DNA of 64,000 nucleotides from Thinopyrum elongatum (GCA_011799875.1 CM022300.1:232572903-232636902); one strand, 5' to 3'; shown: positions 47,151-58,900, counted from the first letter of the stretch. A program made the numbers and translations. The notes: generated from the letters alone by a model not told the origin.

Positions 47151-47550
47151 CAACTGAACAAACCAAAAGTCACCTGGCAATGATCCTGGAGAAGCTTCGG
47201 GGTAGTTGATGAAGTGTGCTGTGGGGGTTGCTCCTCACGAGCCGGGCGGCTCCGGAGGCTTGAGAGGCTCGCGAGGGACCGGGACATCCCGAGATGCGAC
47301 CGCCGAGCGCCGAGCCTCGTGAGACGCCATGGCACGCTGCGCCAGACGCTGGTATGAGGCACCAATGTTCAACAGGCCAAATGGCACGCGGACGTAGATG
47401 CAGGGGAAGCCCCCACTCAGGCCGACGTGAGACGGCCAGAAGCGGTCCTGCGAAGCGGCCCTGTTGATGCCCGGGATGTTGACAAAGATGCGCAGCTCAC
47501 CACCCATGTTAGGGGCGGCAGCTGCACTAATGGGTCATGCGGGGCGACGC
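47150..47550 (-). pseudogene. RT remnant of the Tat(-) element
   Basis: The only RT motifs left are FVNIPGINRAASQDRFWPS and YVRVPFGLLNIGASYQRLAQ, the segment just before the catalytic Asp pair in intact Tat RT. The YVDD box, RNase H and integrase do not follow. Upstream sequence to 47870 is degenerate. Confidence 0.65.
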
Positions 47551-47876
47551 TCGCTGCGTATGGCTTGCGCTTTCTGAAGTTGTTTGATTGCCTTGGTGAT
47601 GAACTCTCGTGCTCCTGGCGCCTCGCGCCATGCTCCTTGGCCGTGGGGGCGTGCACCAAGGCACACCTTCCAAGTGGTGCCCAAGCACCTTCCTCGTTGC
47701 ACTGGTCAGGTCAGAGGCCCTCCAGGTGGAAGCCCTCTAGACCGTCCTAAGGGAGGCACTGGGCACGCCTTCCTATGCAGAAGGAAGGGACGCCCCGGTG
47801 ATAGGAGCGGAACCTGAGGCTTTGATAGTGGATTTCTTGGCCTTCAGACGGCTCTGGGGGAGGAGCCGCTTCTTCT

Positions 47877-48473
47877 TCATGGGGTGGCCTCGGGAGGCAT
47901 GATGTCGCCCTCGCCATTGGAGTTCTCGGCCTTCGCGGCGCAGTAGGCATGGTCAAGAGAGCAGACCGCATCCTTCTCGTCACAGGCGACCATGATGATG
48001 CCGCTGCACCCAGGCATCTTGAGGACCTTGTAGCCATGATGAGTAGCCGCCATGAACTTGGCGAGGGTAGGGTACCCAAGGATGGCATTGTATGGGAGGT
48101 CGATGTGGGCCACATCGAAGTTGATGAGCTCGGTGTGGTAGTTATCGCACTTGCCGATGGTGGCAGGGAGGCGCACCTAGCCCAGTGGAGTGGTGGAGCC
48201 GTCGGTCACCCCACAGAATGGTCTAGTGGGCATGAGTTGGTCGTAGGGCACCTGGAGCATCTCGAGGGTCTCGACAGAGAGCACGTTGAGGCCAGCACCA
48301 TCGTCGATTAGAGTCTTGGTGATGGAGACGTTGCTGATGGTGGGCGTACAGAGCATGGGGAGCGCGCCAGCAGTGGCCACACACCTGAGGTGGTCCTTCG
48401 AGTCGAAAGTGATGGCGTACTGCGACCATCTGAGGGGACGCGTAGCTTTGAGCTTCGAGAGGGCTGCATTCAC
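47877..48473 (-). pseudogene. Tat(-) aspartic protease
   Basis: The frame contains AITFDSKDHLRCV, the active-site segment LIDDGAGLNVLSVETLEML and, after one TAG at 48179-48177, FDVAHIDLPYNAILGYPTLA. These are the conserved retropepsin motifs of Tat elements, where the active site usually reads D-G/S-G-A; here the residue after Asp is Asp. Confidence 0.8.
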
Positions 48474-50256
48474 CTCACGAGAGAACTGCTTGAAGATGCG
48501 TTTCGAGGCGGGCGCCTGAGCTCCGCTGACAATGCAGGCGATAGCGCGAGGCTCCTTGTAGCCCCCTGCCCCATTGTCCTGATGGTTGTCGTCGATCCTC
48601 CTTGGCGGTGGCGGCAGCGGAGGGAGACCGGCGTTGCCCTGAGGACGGGCCTCACGAGGTTGATCGCGCCGGGGGCCGTCGCGAGGATGATCACGCCAGT
48701 CACCGTCGCGAGGCTAGTCGTGCCAGCTCTGACGAGGGTTGCGGTTGTCCTAGCAGCCTCTGCCGCGACCTCCTTCGTGGCCGAAGCCATGGTCGCCGCA
48801 CTTGGGGCGGCGGCCCAGGCGCTCGTCCCGGAGCGCCCTGAGCTCCTGGCAGTCGTTGGTGTTGTGGGTGTGCACGTTGTGGAAGACGCAGAATGGGCGA
48901 GCGTCCTTGGGGGGCTCATCGCGATCACGGTCGTGCTTCAGCTCAGGCTCTGCTGCTAGCACGATGGGGCCCTTGCACTTCGTTTCCTTGGCCTTGGCCT
49001 TCTTGTCTTCAGGGTCGACTTCTGGGTGCTTGAGGAGGGAGAGGCGGCCTTCTTCCGTCCTCGTGCATCTGTCCGCCAAGTTGAACATCTCCAGCGCCGT
49101 GCATAGGTCATCGTGGATGGTGAGCTCCTCGCTCATCTTGACGTCCATGATGCCTTCGGTGAACACCGAGATGATGGCTTCATCCGAGGCCTTCGGGACC
49201 TTGAGGCGAACATTGGTGAAGCGCTGAATGTATTTGCGGAGAGTCTCTCCGACTGCTGCTTCATGCGCCGTAGGTCGTTAACAGCGAGGGTGCGGTCATG
49301 GATTCCTTGGAAGTTGGCGATGAACCGCTCGCGAAGCTCATCCCAAGAGGAGATCGACCCCTCCGGGAGGTGCATGAGCCAGGAGCGCGCATCGTCCTTG
49401 AGGGCCATGAGGAACCAGTTCGCCATGACCTTGTCATCACCGTTGGCCGCTTCAATGCTTAGCAAGTAGAGCTCGAGGAACTCCGTAGGGTCACGGACAC
49501 CGTCGTAGCGCGGGGGCAGGTCTGGCTTGAACTTGACCGGCCAGACAACTCGGCACAGCTCATGAGAGAAAGCACGGCAACCCGCCGTGCTCACAGGCAT
49601 GGCCCGCGCGAGGGGGCATGGTCTTGATGGCCACATGCAGCAGCTTCTGGAGCAGCCCGGTCTTGGTGCTGACGTGGCGGCACAAGGAGTGCACGCGCAT
49701 CATACTGCGGCTGCTGCACGACCTTGCAGCTGGCCTCGTCCCTGGCCGGCGCCAGTGCTCCGTGCGTCGGGTTGCGCAGACGTGCGTCGCACCTCGGCTC
49801 GGCGTCAGTGCTGCGAAGAGGAGGAGGTGGTGGCGCGCCATGCGCCACATTGCCCACACGAGACGGCTGGGGACGGAGCGAGTGGTAAAGCGTCGGGGCC
49901 TCGCCGGCGGCGTTGACAAGCTTGGTGATGTGACCGAGCCAGGCATCATGGCCCTCATTGGAGGGGTGGTAGAGCAGCAGCTCACGCACCATGGGAAGCG
50001 CACCCTGCGCGTTTGCCGGCCCAAGGCGAGCATGGGAAGATGACGCCGTGGCGGGAGTGAGGGAAGGCGTGGCGGTGCGGCCGTCACACTGCACGGAGCG
50101 TAGCAGCGAAGAGTCCTGCTGCTCATGAGCAGCGGGGTCGGTGGCAGCGTTAGCTGCAGGAGAAGCGAAGCGGCGTGGGGTGCCGCAACCCACCGAAGCA
50201 GTCTGGGCGACGCGGGCGGCTCGGCGCTTGGCGCGAACTCGGCGGGCGTCGGCCAT
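48474..50256 (-). pseudogene. Tat(-) gag, frameshifted
   Basis: The start MADARRVRAKRRAARVAQTA is at 50256. The capsid core follows (FKPDLPPRYDGVRDPTEFLE, WFLMALKDDARSWLMHLPEG, 49400-49540) and then, after a frameshift near 49250, VFTEGIMDVKMSEELTIHD. A His/Cys nucleocapsid-like motif (FCVFHNVHTHNTNDCQEL) lies near 48880. At least two frame changes are needed to follow it. Confidence 0.8.
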
Positions 50257-50310
50257 GGAAGCGATTGAGCAGGGACGGAGTGGAGAGGAAGGGAGAACTT
50301 CGACAGGCCC

Positions 50311-50328
50311 CTACCTGGCGCGCCAAAT
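50311..50328 (-). other. Primer site of the Tat(-) element
   Basis: Minus strand TTTGGCGCGCCAGGTAGGGG follows the LTR end CCAACA. This sequence is the conserved start of the internal region in Tat-lineage elements. Confidence 0.8.
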
Positions 50329-51184
50329 GTTGGAATCAGGGCTCCACAGACCCAATAAGGTTCGAACTCTAGGGCGTGAGCGAAAGATCTAGCCTAGCCA
50401 CAACTCACTGCTCACCACCCCATGGCTTGACTCTGATGAGTTCATGCGAGTGAGAGGAAGAAGATGACACAGTGGTTTACCCAGGTTCGGGCCACCTTGC
50501 GGTGTAAAACCCTACTCCTGCTTTGTGGTGGATTGCCTCGTGAGGAGGATGAGGATGAACTAGTACAAGTGGATGAGCTGCCTCAAGGGAGCTCAATGGC
50601 CGAGGGATCGGATCCTTCTCTACGATGGAGACTAGCCTATATTTATAGTGGCCTTGGTCCTCTTCCCTCATTGCTTAGGTGGGAAGGGATACCACAACGG
50701 CCAATTTGAAGGGGGACAGGAGTACACCCTATCCTGACTAAAGGTGGTCTTCATCTGCAAAGCTTCTGGTCGTGACGCCGTGCTGGACTCGGCGATGACC
50801 TCCATCCTGCCGAGCCAGCGGCCTTGGTCGTGTTGCACCAGAATGAAAACCTTTGGGGGATTCCTTGGGAACCCGCATACGTCCTTGCCTCCTTAGAATC
50901 AAAGAGGAAGTTGTCTTCTCCTGCGCCCTCGTGAGGCGGGTGGCTTGCATAGAGATCTCCGCTCCTCGTGAGGCGGGCGGCTTGCATAGAGATCTCCGCT
51001 CCTCGGGAGGCAGCCTCAGGAGGCCACTCCTTGGGGGGCCTTGGTGTTGTTCTCCTCGCGAGGCGGGGGCCTCGCGAGGGTCTTGTCCGTGGAGTCTTGA
51101 AGCTGGGCTGTACTGGGCCGTCGATAGAGCCGCGCGCTGGGCCGCAGGCAGGTCTATGTACCCCCGATCCCAGAATGCCGACAT
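50329..51184 (-). repeat. 5' LTR of the Tat(-) element
   Basis: 856 bp, minus strand TGTCGG...CCAACA. A TATA box (CACTATAAATATAGG) is at about 50638-50650. A 43-bp direct duplication (GGCGGGTGGCTTGCATAGAG and GGCGGGCGGCTTGCATAGAG) lies at 50935-51005. Confidence 0.85.
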
Positions 51185-52739
51185 GTAGTGCTATTCATCG
51201 CGCCTACCGGAGAGCATCTCAAATATGTAGTTCAAATGCATTTCCCCCGGGAGGAGGCCACCAACAATACCACTGAATATGAGGGACTACTTGCCGGCCT
51301 CAAAATCACGGTAGAATTGGGAATCAAAAAGCTGCTCGTCTGTGGAGATTCACATCTTGTAGTGAAGCAAGTGAACAAGGACAACTAGAGCCCGTTGATG
51401 GAAGCATACGTGAACGAAGTGAGAAAGTTGGAAGAACGCTTTGACGGTCTACAAACAGAGCACATCCCTCGTGCGGAAAACAGCATCGCTGATCAGTTGT
51501 CAAAGTGTGCTGCTCAAAAGCTACCTATGGAACCAGGGACTTTTGTGCTCCACTTGACTAGGCCCACAGTCACCCCATCAACGAGAGCCAACAAGAGAAG
51601 GAAAATAAGCACCGACAATACTTTCCCGCGGAGCTCCCAGAAGCCGTCGGTAAGGTAGTTGGTGGGAATTGTGATGTGCCTACGGGTGAGTCGCGACCTT
51701 AGGCGGAGTCACTGATTCCTGCCAGTGAGATCAGCGCTCCCGTGGCCGAGGAGATGACGTTAGTCCTTGTTGTCGAGCCTCAAGCTCCGACGTGGGTGCA
51801 ACAGATAGTCCAGTTTCTCCAAATAGGTGAACTTCTCGAAGAGCAAGAACAAGCTAAAAAAGTAGCTGTCAGTCAAAGTATGTACCAGTTTATGGATAAC
51901 ATCCTGTGTAGAAAGCAAACAAACGGGGTGAAATTGAAGTGCATTTCCCAGGAAGATGGGCATAAGTTGTTGGCAGAAATACATGGGGGTGTATGTGGTT
52001 CCCACATAGGAGCAAGAACCCTTGTCGGGAAGGCTTTCTGGCAAGGCTTTTATTGGCCTAGTGCCCTCCAGGATGCGACTGAGCTAGTAACAAGATGAAG
52101 CATGATAGTTCCATTCAAAGAGCATACATCAACCAACACAAGCCCTCCAAATGATCCCTCTCTCCTGGCCATTCTCAGTCAGGGGGCTCGATATTTTGGG
52201 CCCTTTCCCCCGTGCTACAAGGAGCTTTGAGTTCTTGTACGTTGCCATCGACAAGTTCACAAAGTGGCCTGAAGTGGAGCCGGTAAGAAAGGTGACTACG
52301 CAGTCAGCCGTCAAGTTCTTCAAAGGATTGGTTTGCCGGTCTGGGGTCCCGAACAGGGTCATCACTGACAATGGCACCCAATTCACGAGTCACGCCTTCA
52401 TGCAATACACTCAAAAGCCTGGGAAGCAAAGTGTACTTTTCATCCATTGCTCATCCAAGGAGTAACGGGCAAGCGGAAAGAACAAACGCTGAAGTGTTGC
52501 GTGGGCTCAAAACAATAACTTTTGACAGGCTGCACAAGTGCCGAAGGCGTTGGATTGACGAGATGCCGGTAGTTCTTTGGTCGCTCAGAACAAGTCACCA
52601 GTTATCGGGTAGTACAAGTCACCAGACCTGGCGCAGTCCATCTAGAGATCGAAGATGGCATTCATGTGCAAAACTCATGGAATATTTAGCATCTTCGCAA
52701 GTTCTACCCATAAGGCGCGGTTGCCGGGCCTTGCCCTAG
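51185..52739 (+). pseudogene. Tat(+) RNase H and integrase
   Basis: RNase H: TNNTTEYEGLLAGLKITVEL and LLVCGDSHLVVKQVN, then a TAG at 51387-51389, then HIPRAENSIADQLSKCA. The pattern is that of the second, archaeal-type RNase H of Tat elements. Integrase: zinc region (IHGGVCGSHIGARTL, FYWPSALQDA), core Asp in GLDILGPFPRA, second Asp in VITDNGTQFTS and Glu in GQAERTNAEVL, so all three are kept. A TGA/frame change near 52098 and a frameshift near 52410 interrupt it. Confidence 0.88.
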
Positions 52740-53889
52740 CAATCTGTTTTGTACAAGCATAGTCTCCAAGGCTTTTAACCCTTTGTACAAAGCCAGGCAC
52801 AGACCCTATGCATAGCTTAATAAAACCAAGTGTTTTACAAAACTTGCATGCATGTTTTCTTGTTTGCTCAAGCATGATTTTGATGTGATTACACTGGTTT
52901 TAGATAAGATGACTAACATGCCGTTGAGGGCTTCATGCTACCTTCTCTCTTTCTTTTTCTAACAAAGGAAGAAGGATTCCTCGCGAGCCACTTTCCCGGG
53001 AGGGATGGAAGCAGCCTCGTTTATTTGGTCCTATGACAACTCTTCTTATCTAAGTGATAAGAAGTACAACAAAGGGAGAGAAGTTTGTTTCATCTAAAAT
53101 TTCCCATCATTCCATGTCACTCCTACGTATGAGAAACTTGCACACGAGGAAACCTTGCCGCGTCTATCATTTGCGCTCCTGTCCTTGCCCTGAGTCCGCT
53201 CGACAGGATTAGTTATAGCTACATTTGGAAAAGATCAGTAAGGAACCGGCCTCTATTCGCGCTCCTAACTCGCTTCGAGTCTACTCGACGAAGGTTAGTA
53301 GTAGCTGCGTTGAAGGCCGGCAAGAGGCTTTGCCGGAAACCTTGCTTGCAAAAGAGTACTAAACGCAAGTCCTTCAAAACATCGAAAGCATGCATAAGTT
53401 CCCAGCAAGTTTTCTTTTAAGATTTGCGTGGAACAACAAGTACAAATCATACAAGTGCAAACATGGATGGGGAAGTACATAAATCTGATTCAAACATGGC
53501 AAATGCCTACATTCTTTGATTAAAAAAGGAAAGTGCTCCGTAATGCCTTTCTCGTCCCTCTCCTCCTAGCATTTATCTTGAGTGCAAAAAGGGCAAAAGG
53601 AGCGCCTAGGCGATGCCCTGGTCACCCCGGCCAGGACCAGAGGGACACAGCCCGACAAGATCGGGAGAGCACCTCCCCGGCAGGGAGGATGAAGCCAGGA
53701 CAGTTGGAGCGGCTAGGCAGAGCACCCCCGATAGGGAAGATGAAGCCGGAGTCCACGAGCCTACCGGGGTCCAGCTGGAGGTGGCGGTGGTATCTAGGCT
53801 AAGCACCCCTGGCAAATCGCTCTGTCGGGGGCCATCTATAGATGATGGTGCCGCCGGCGCCTAGCTGGTGATGACGGTGCTCCCTGCGT
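52740..53889. other. Non-coding part of the Tat(+) element
   Basis: Between integrase and the antisense ORF. An imperfect duplication of about 85 bp is visible (GCGCTCCTGTCCTTGCCCTGA at 53174 and GCGCTCCTAACTCGCTTCGA at 53261, each with GTCnRCTCGACRRRRTTAGT). Nothing else recognised. Confidence 0.6.
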
Positions 53890-54564
53890 TCAAATGGAGT
53901 CCGAGTCGTCATCTTCGGACTTGACGACCGGATGCCCGCCGCCGCCGTCTTCGCCATCAGTGTCCTCCTTGTTGTTGTCGCTCGAGGAGGAGGTTTCGTC
54001 ATCGCTCGAGCTTTCTACACAGCACCCGAGATGAGCGCCTGAACGCCTGAAGACCTTGACAGAGAGCATGTCAGACTACACTAACTTGAAGCAAAGGACA
54101 TGCCCCTACGCAAGGTAGTGGGCACGGGCGGAGGTTTTCCACCCGCGTCTAAGTAGCATGACGCGAGGCGCGGGGAACTCAATGTTCACCCACACGGCGC
54201 AATTGCAGCAATCGCTCAAGCGCAGCCACAGCCTAAGCGGCTGGTCGACCTCCATGACCCTATCGAAAGGACGGGGGAGCCGCAAGTGACTACGTTGAGG
54301 ATCATGTAGCTTGACGACGAACTCAAGCGTCGTGTCCCCCATATGGCCTTCTCCCGGGGGTGGAGCAGTTGGAGGAGAAATGACGAGCGCGCTGCCCCGT
54401 CCGCCTCGAATTCGAACGTTGCGTCGACCCTGACCTCACCCCATGGCACCACCTTGGGCACTAGAACTTGCCTCTACGGCCGCTGTCGAAGCCATGGCAT
54501 GGTGTCGAGGAGAAGCTCTCGTCGCCATGGCTGAAGCACGAGCCCGACCTCTTCCTCTCGCCAT
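53890..54564 (-). pseudogene. Antisense B3-like ORF in the Tat(+) element
   Basis: One frame of 225 codons from ATG 54564 to TGA 53890, opposite to gag-pol. It has only three internal stops (after AMG near 54440, after YLA at about 54103, and after FKLV near 54076) and no frameshift. The N terminus is Arg/Ala/Gly-rich. The centre reads SHLRLPRPFDRVMEVDQPLR, CAVWVNIEFPAPRVMLLRRG and GWKTSARAHYLA, then GHVLCFKLV, which fits the plant B3 DNA-binding fold. The C terminus is acidic Ser/Asp-rich with ETSSSSDNNKEDTDGEDGGG. The role of antisense genes in Tat elements is unknown. The B3 call is inference by pattern. Confidence 0.6.
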
Positions 54565-54634
54565 AGTAGATACATGAGCAAGGGAAAAAGAAGAAGGAGG
54601 AGATGGATGATCATCGCTACCCTCGCGCCCCTCC

Positions 54635-54641
54635 TTTTATA
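54635..54641 (-). promoter_or_regulatory. TATA box of the antisense ORF
   Basis: Minus strand GCTATAAAAGGAGGG, about 71 bp before the ATG at 54564. The same 15 bases occur at the TATA box of this element's own LTR. Confidence 0.55.
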
Positions 54642-55107
54642 GCGGGAGCGAGTGGGGCAAGCTCTCCACTATTCTGGAGCAACCACCCCGCTCCACCAAT
54701 CCGGCTCTCTGCATCCCTGGCTAGCGTCTTGCTCCATCAACCGCCCATTCTCGCCAATCCGATGCCCTGGCTCCTCTGGCGAGAGCACTACCGATATGAC
54801 CGCTCATCTGCACCAATCCCACGTCCCGCGCCTAATCCGCGGCGTGGGTAAATGGAGAGAAGCTATAGTAAAGGAGGACATGATGGCAGAAATGGCAGTT
54901 ACCCCAAACCACGAGTGCATGACCTAACGGCACCTCACGTATGTGGGCGCCCTCTGGTCTCCGGTGCAACGGCCCGTGTTGTTGCAGCCCCAAGAGAACT
55001 AAGGTATGGCTGTTGGCTGGCCTGGGTCCGAGATTAATGAAGAAGCAAAGAAGATCTCAGAGACACGACATCGTTCCTGGCAAGATCAATGTGCACGCCT
55101 GTGCATT

Positions 55108-55999
55108 TGTTGGGCCTACCCCAATGATGCCCGGTGGCACGTCTGGTCCAGGCCCGGGGCCTCCTGTCGGTGCAACAAACATGATTGTTTGCCGTCCTGA
55201 CTTATGCACAGGCGCGTTGCAACTCATACATCAAGTGCAAAGTTTCACACACAGCCAAACTAGAGAAACCGCTCTTCGTGAGATCAAGGGGAGCATTAAG
55301 AAGACCAAGCATTGGAATAAGCTGCAAATATCACAATGGAAGCAACCAACTCTGGCAGGGATGAGCCGGCAAGTCAAGCCCCAGCAAGCCCCTCGGGCAT
55401 AGGCTCCCCGCGAACACCAGCGCTCCACCTCTCTCATCAGCTGTTCGCTGATTAGTGAGGTGTCGAGCCCGCGGGTGCTTAGGTGGGTGTAACCCGTGTG
55501 TGCCAGCTTGCTGGAGGAGTAAATCACCTTTATTGACACCCGTCCTGATGGCGTGTCACCCTAATAGGAGGTAGCTGGGTAAGCGGCGCGGAATCCTTGC
55601 CGGGATTCCACCTCGACATGACACCTAGCAGCGCATTTAATGTGTTTTGTCTTAACTGTCTGAGTTAGGTACGATTGCTCTGGATCAGTCTAATCACCCC
55701 TGTAATGACCTTTTTACCAGTGTGGTGACCCCTTAAGCTATAAAAGGAGGGCCAGTGCAACATTAGAGGGGGTTTGAATCTTTACAACTGTCAAGCATAG
55801 GTATCCATGTAGCTGCTCTCCCTCCACCACTTGCCGGGGGAGAGCTTTAACCCTTGTGCGGTTTTACGCCTCCGGGCAGCCCGAACTTGGGTAAAATCGT
55901 GTGCTCCTCGTTGTACTTGCTCTTTGCGTCGATCGCCTCCCCTCGCCGAACCAGCAAAGGGGCTACATCACCCCATAGATGGCCGGCTCCACGCCAACA
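55108..55999 (+). repeat. 3' LTR of the Tat(+) element
   Basis: 892 bp, TGTTGGGCCT...GCCAACA, ends forming a TGTTGG/CCAACA inverted pair. TATA box GCTATAAAAGGAGGG at 55739-55745. The left border is less certain than the right because no 5' LTR is available for comparison and a clear polypurine tract is not seen. Sequence 54642-55107 is non-coding leader of the antisense ORF and internal DNA. Confidence 0.65.
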
Positions 56000-58900
56000 A
56001 ACCCCGAGGAGACCAAAGAGACTTAGCATCAAGTCCAACACCTACTTGAAAATGGGCGTGTATGCGAGAGCTTTAACCCTTGTGCGGTTCCGGTTATTCT
56101 TATGCCTAAGAAAGATGGTGGTTTGCATATGTGTTCTGATTGCCATGCCATTAATGATATCACCGTTAGGTATCGACACCCCATTCCACGCCTTGATGTC
56201 ATGCTTGATGAGCTTAGTGGTGCGACCATTTTCTCAAAAATTGATCTTAAAAGCTTTCAAAACAAAATTTGGCCTTTATGAATGGTTAGTCATGCCTTTC
56301 ATATTATCTCAAGTGCCTAGAACATTCATGTGTGTGATGCTTACATTCTTAGACATCTCATAGGTTATTGTGTTGTGGTCTACTTTGATGATATCCTCGT
56401 TTTAGCAAAGCTCTTAAGGAACATGTGAACCACATTAGAGAAGTCTTACAAGTTTTTAAGAAAAGAGCAACTTTATGCAAACATGGACAAGTTGATAGAG
56501 GCGAAGGTGTCCCGATGTTTCGATGAGAGGTAGCTATCATTTTTGGTGGAAGTCGACTTTGACGATCTGACTACGAACGTGCGAAGGCGTCGTGCCTTAG
56601 CAACTGCTAAACCAACTCCGAGAGGTTATTGACCAGGCCGGAGCACGATCAACCTAACCACCAGAGTCTATTTCCTGCAAGCAAACGAAGAACTTGAAAG
56701 ACACTGAGATTGCAATCTGGATATTGCGAATTTAAGAGGAAAGTTGTATTGATCTTGGTGGGGTTCTATTATGTCTTTGTCTGGTCGCTGAACACAAATG
56801 AAGGACGCGAGTTACAGCTATGGCAAACTTTAATCTAAACAAAACCCAAGTCTAAAATGACGCCTAAGGGCTGTATTTATAGGGAGACAGAGGGGAATTT
56901 CGTCCACCCTTGGCAAGGTGGGACTAAATTATGTCCTAAGTCATTTTTCCTATTAATACGGACTCTAAAACCAGCCTATTTAGTATATTTCAAAATTGCA
57001 TGGGCCTGTCCCAAAAATAAGGTGTCATAGCACCTAATTAAGCTATGGAAGAAATTTATGAAAGGCCATATTGTATATTTCGTCCATGACCTTGTATATC
57101 ATGTGGCTCCAAAGTGCTGAAAACTCCACCAGAAACGTTGTTCTTGTTTCCCTTGCGCACACCATCCCCTACATGCTTGATCATGCTCCAATGTTCATTG
57201 TTCTTGTCCATGCTGGGCACTTCATTTATGAGCAAAACAACTGTATCCAATTTAGGCGGCATCATATTCTCATGAACATTAGAATCATTACCAAGAAAGG
57301 AAAGTACTTGGTAATTTAATTAGCGTGCACGAGCACTAGTAATTGGTCTAGTATATGTAGCAGCAGGGGTTGTGGGTGTAACTGTGGTAGTGATGTCCTC
57401 ATCACAAGTCCACTTTTGGTGTAGACAAGCTTGTTTTATTGGGCTTTGTAGTCTCCTCTATGGGTGTTGATGTTGATGAATCTAAAGTTGGTGCTATTAA
57501 AACTTGGCCACAACCAACCAACTTGCAACAAGTGCGTAGCTTCCTTGGCCTAGCCGGTTTCTATCATCGCTTCGTTAAGGACATTAACACCATTGCATCA
57601 CACTTGCAGGCCTTGAGTAAGAAGAATGCACCCTTTATTTGGGGACCCTCGCAAGATACTGCATTTAATGAGCTTAAGAACTTGCTTACACGTGCCCCAT
57701 TACTTGCATTACCCAACTTTGATAAGACATTTGAAGTGCATTGTGATGCTAGTGGTAATGGTATAGGTGGCGTGTTGTTGCAAGAGAAGCGACCCATTGC
57801 GTATTTTAGTGAGAAACTTTTCGGAGCTCAACTGAATTACCCCATATATGATAAGGAATTATATGCTTTGTTGAGAGTTTTTCATGTGTGGGAGCATTAC
57901 CTTAGGCCACGCGAGTTTTCATACATACTGATCATGAGACCCTCAAATTCCAAGTTGAATAAAAGGTATGCCAAATGGAGGGAATGCATTGAGTCTTTTC
58001 CTTACATCATTAAGTACATTAAGGGTAAATAGAATGTAGTGGTAGATGCTCTTTCCCGCAAGTGCATGTTAGTTACTCAAGTTGAATTGATTGTGATTCA
58101 TTTTGAGCATATCAAAGACTTGTATGAACATGATGCTTTGTTTGCGATTCCATATGCGAAGTGCCAAGCTAACTATTGTTGGAGAGATATTACATGAAGG
58201 ATGGTATTTTATGCATGCTAACAAGCTCTGTATCCCCGAGTTTTCTCTTCATTTGTTACTTTTGCCAGAGGCTCATAGTGGAGGACTTATGGGACACTTT
58301 GCACATGACAAGACATTTGCAATGCTCTCCAACAAGTACTTTTTGCCCAAGATGTTCCATGGTGAGGCACGCTACATCAACCGTTGCTCCACATGCCGCA
58401 GACCTAAGTCTAAACCTCAGTCGCATGGTTTACACATGCCTCATCCCGTACCATATGCACCTTGGGAAGATATAAGCATAGATTTTATTCATCGTTTGCC
58501 TAGAACTAAAAATGGCAAAGATTACGTATCAAAGATAGCACATTTAATCCCATGCAATCAAGTAGACAATACTTCACATGTTGCAAATCTGCTTTGTAGG
58601 GAAATTTTGGTATTGCATGGAGTGTCGAAGACAATTGTGTCGGACCGACACGTAAAGTTTCTAAGCTACTTTTGGAAGGTCTTAAGCGCCAAGTTCGGAA
58701 TCAAGCTCCTCTTCTCATCGGCATATCACCCACAAACCGACTGCCAAATAGGAGTCACCAACAAGATGCTATCCACACTATGTGTTGATCAAGAAAAACA
58801 TCACGGAATGGAAAAATGCTTTCCCATCACCGAGTATGCCTACAATCGAGCACGACACACTACAACCAGCAAGTCTCCCTTCGAGGTGGTGTACGGCTTC

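Larger units (their letters stand above)
42163..51184 (-). mobile_element. Tat-lineage Gypsy element with deletions
   Basis: Minus strand: a full 5' LTR (51184 to 50329), primer site TGGCGCGCCAGGTAGGGG, gag, protease, an RT remnant, a repeat-rich region, an antisense gene, a polypurine run (GGGCCCGGGGGCTAC) and the first 89 bp of a 3' LTR. The LTR copies share TGTCGGCATTCTGGGATCGG (one mismatch). Most of RT, RNase H and integrase are missing. Confidence 0.85.
51185..55999 (+). mobile_element. Tat-lineage Gypsy element, 3' half
   Basis: The left end is missing: the element begins inside RNase H directly at the Tat(-) LTR border. It holds RNase H, integrase, a long non-coding region with an antisense B3-like ORF, and a 3' LTR ending at 55999. 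The next base starts a CRM-like pol frame (PEETKE), so the element was inserted in that RT gene. Confidence 0.8.

Noticed and set aside
48390..50392. Plus-strand frames opposite Tat gag
   Set aside because: They are shadows of the minus-strand gag and protease, which have clear motifs.
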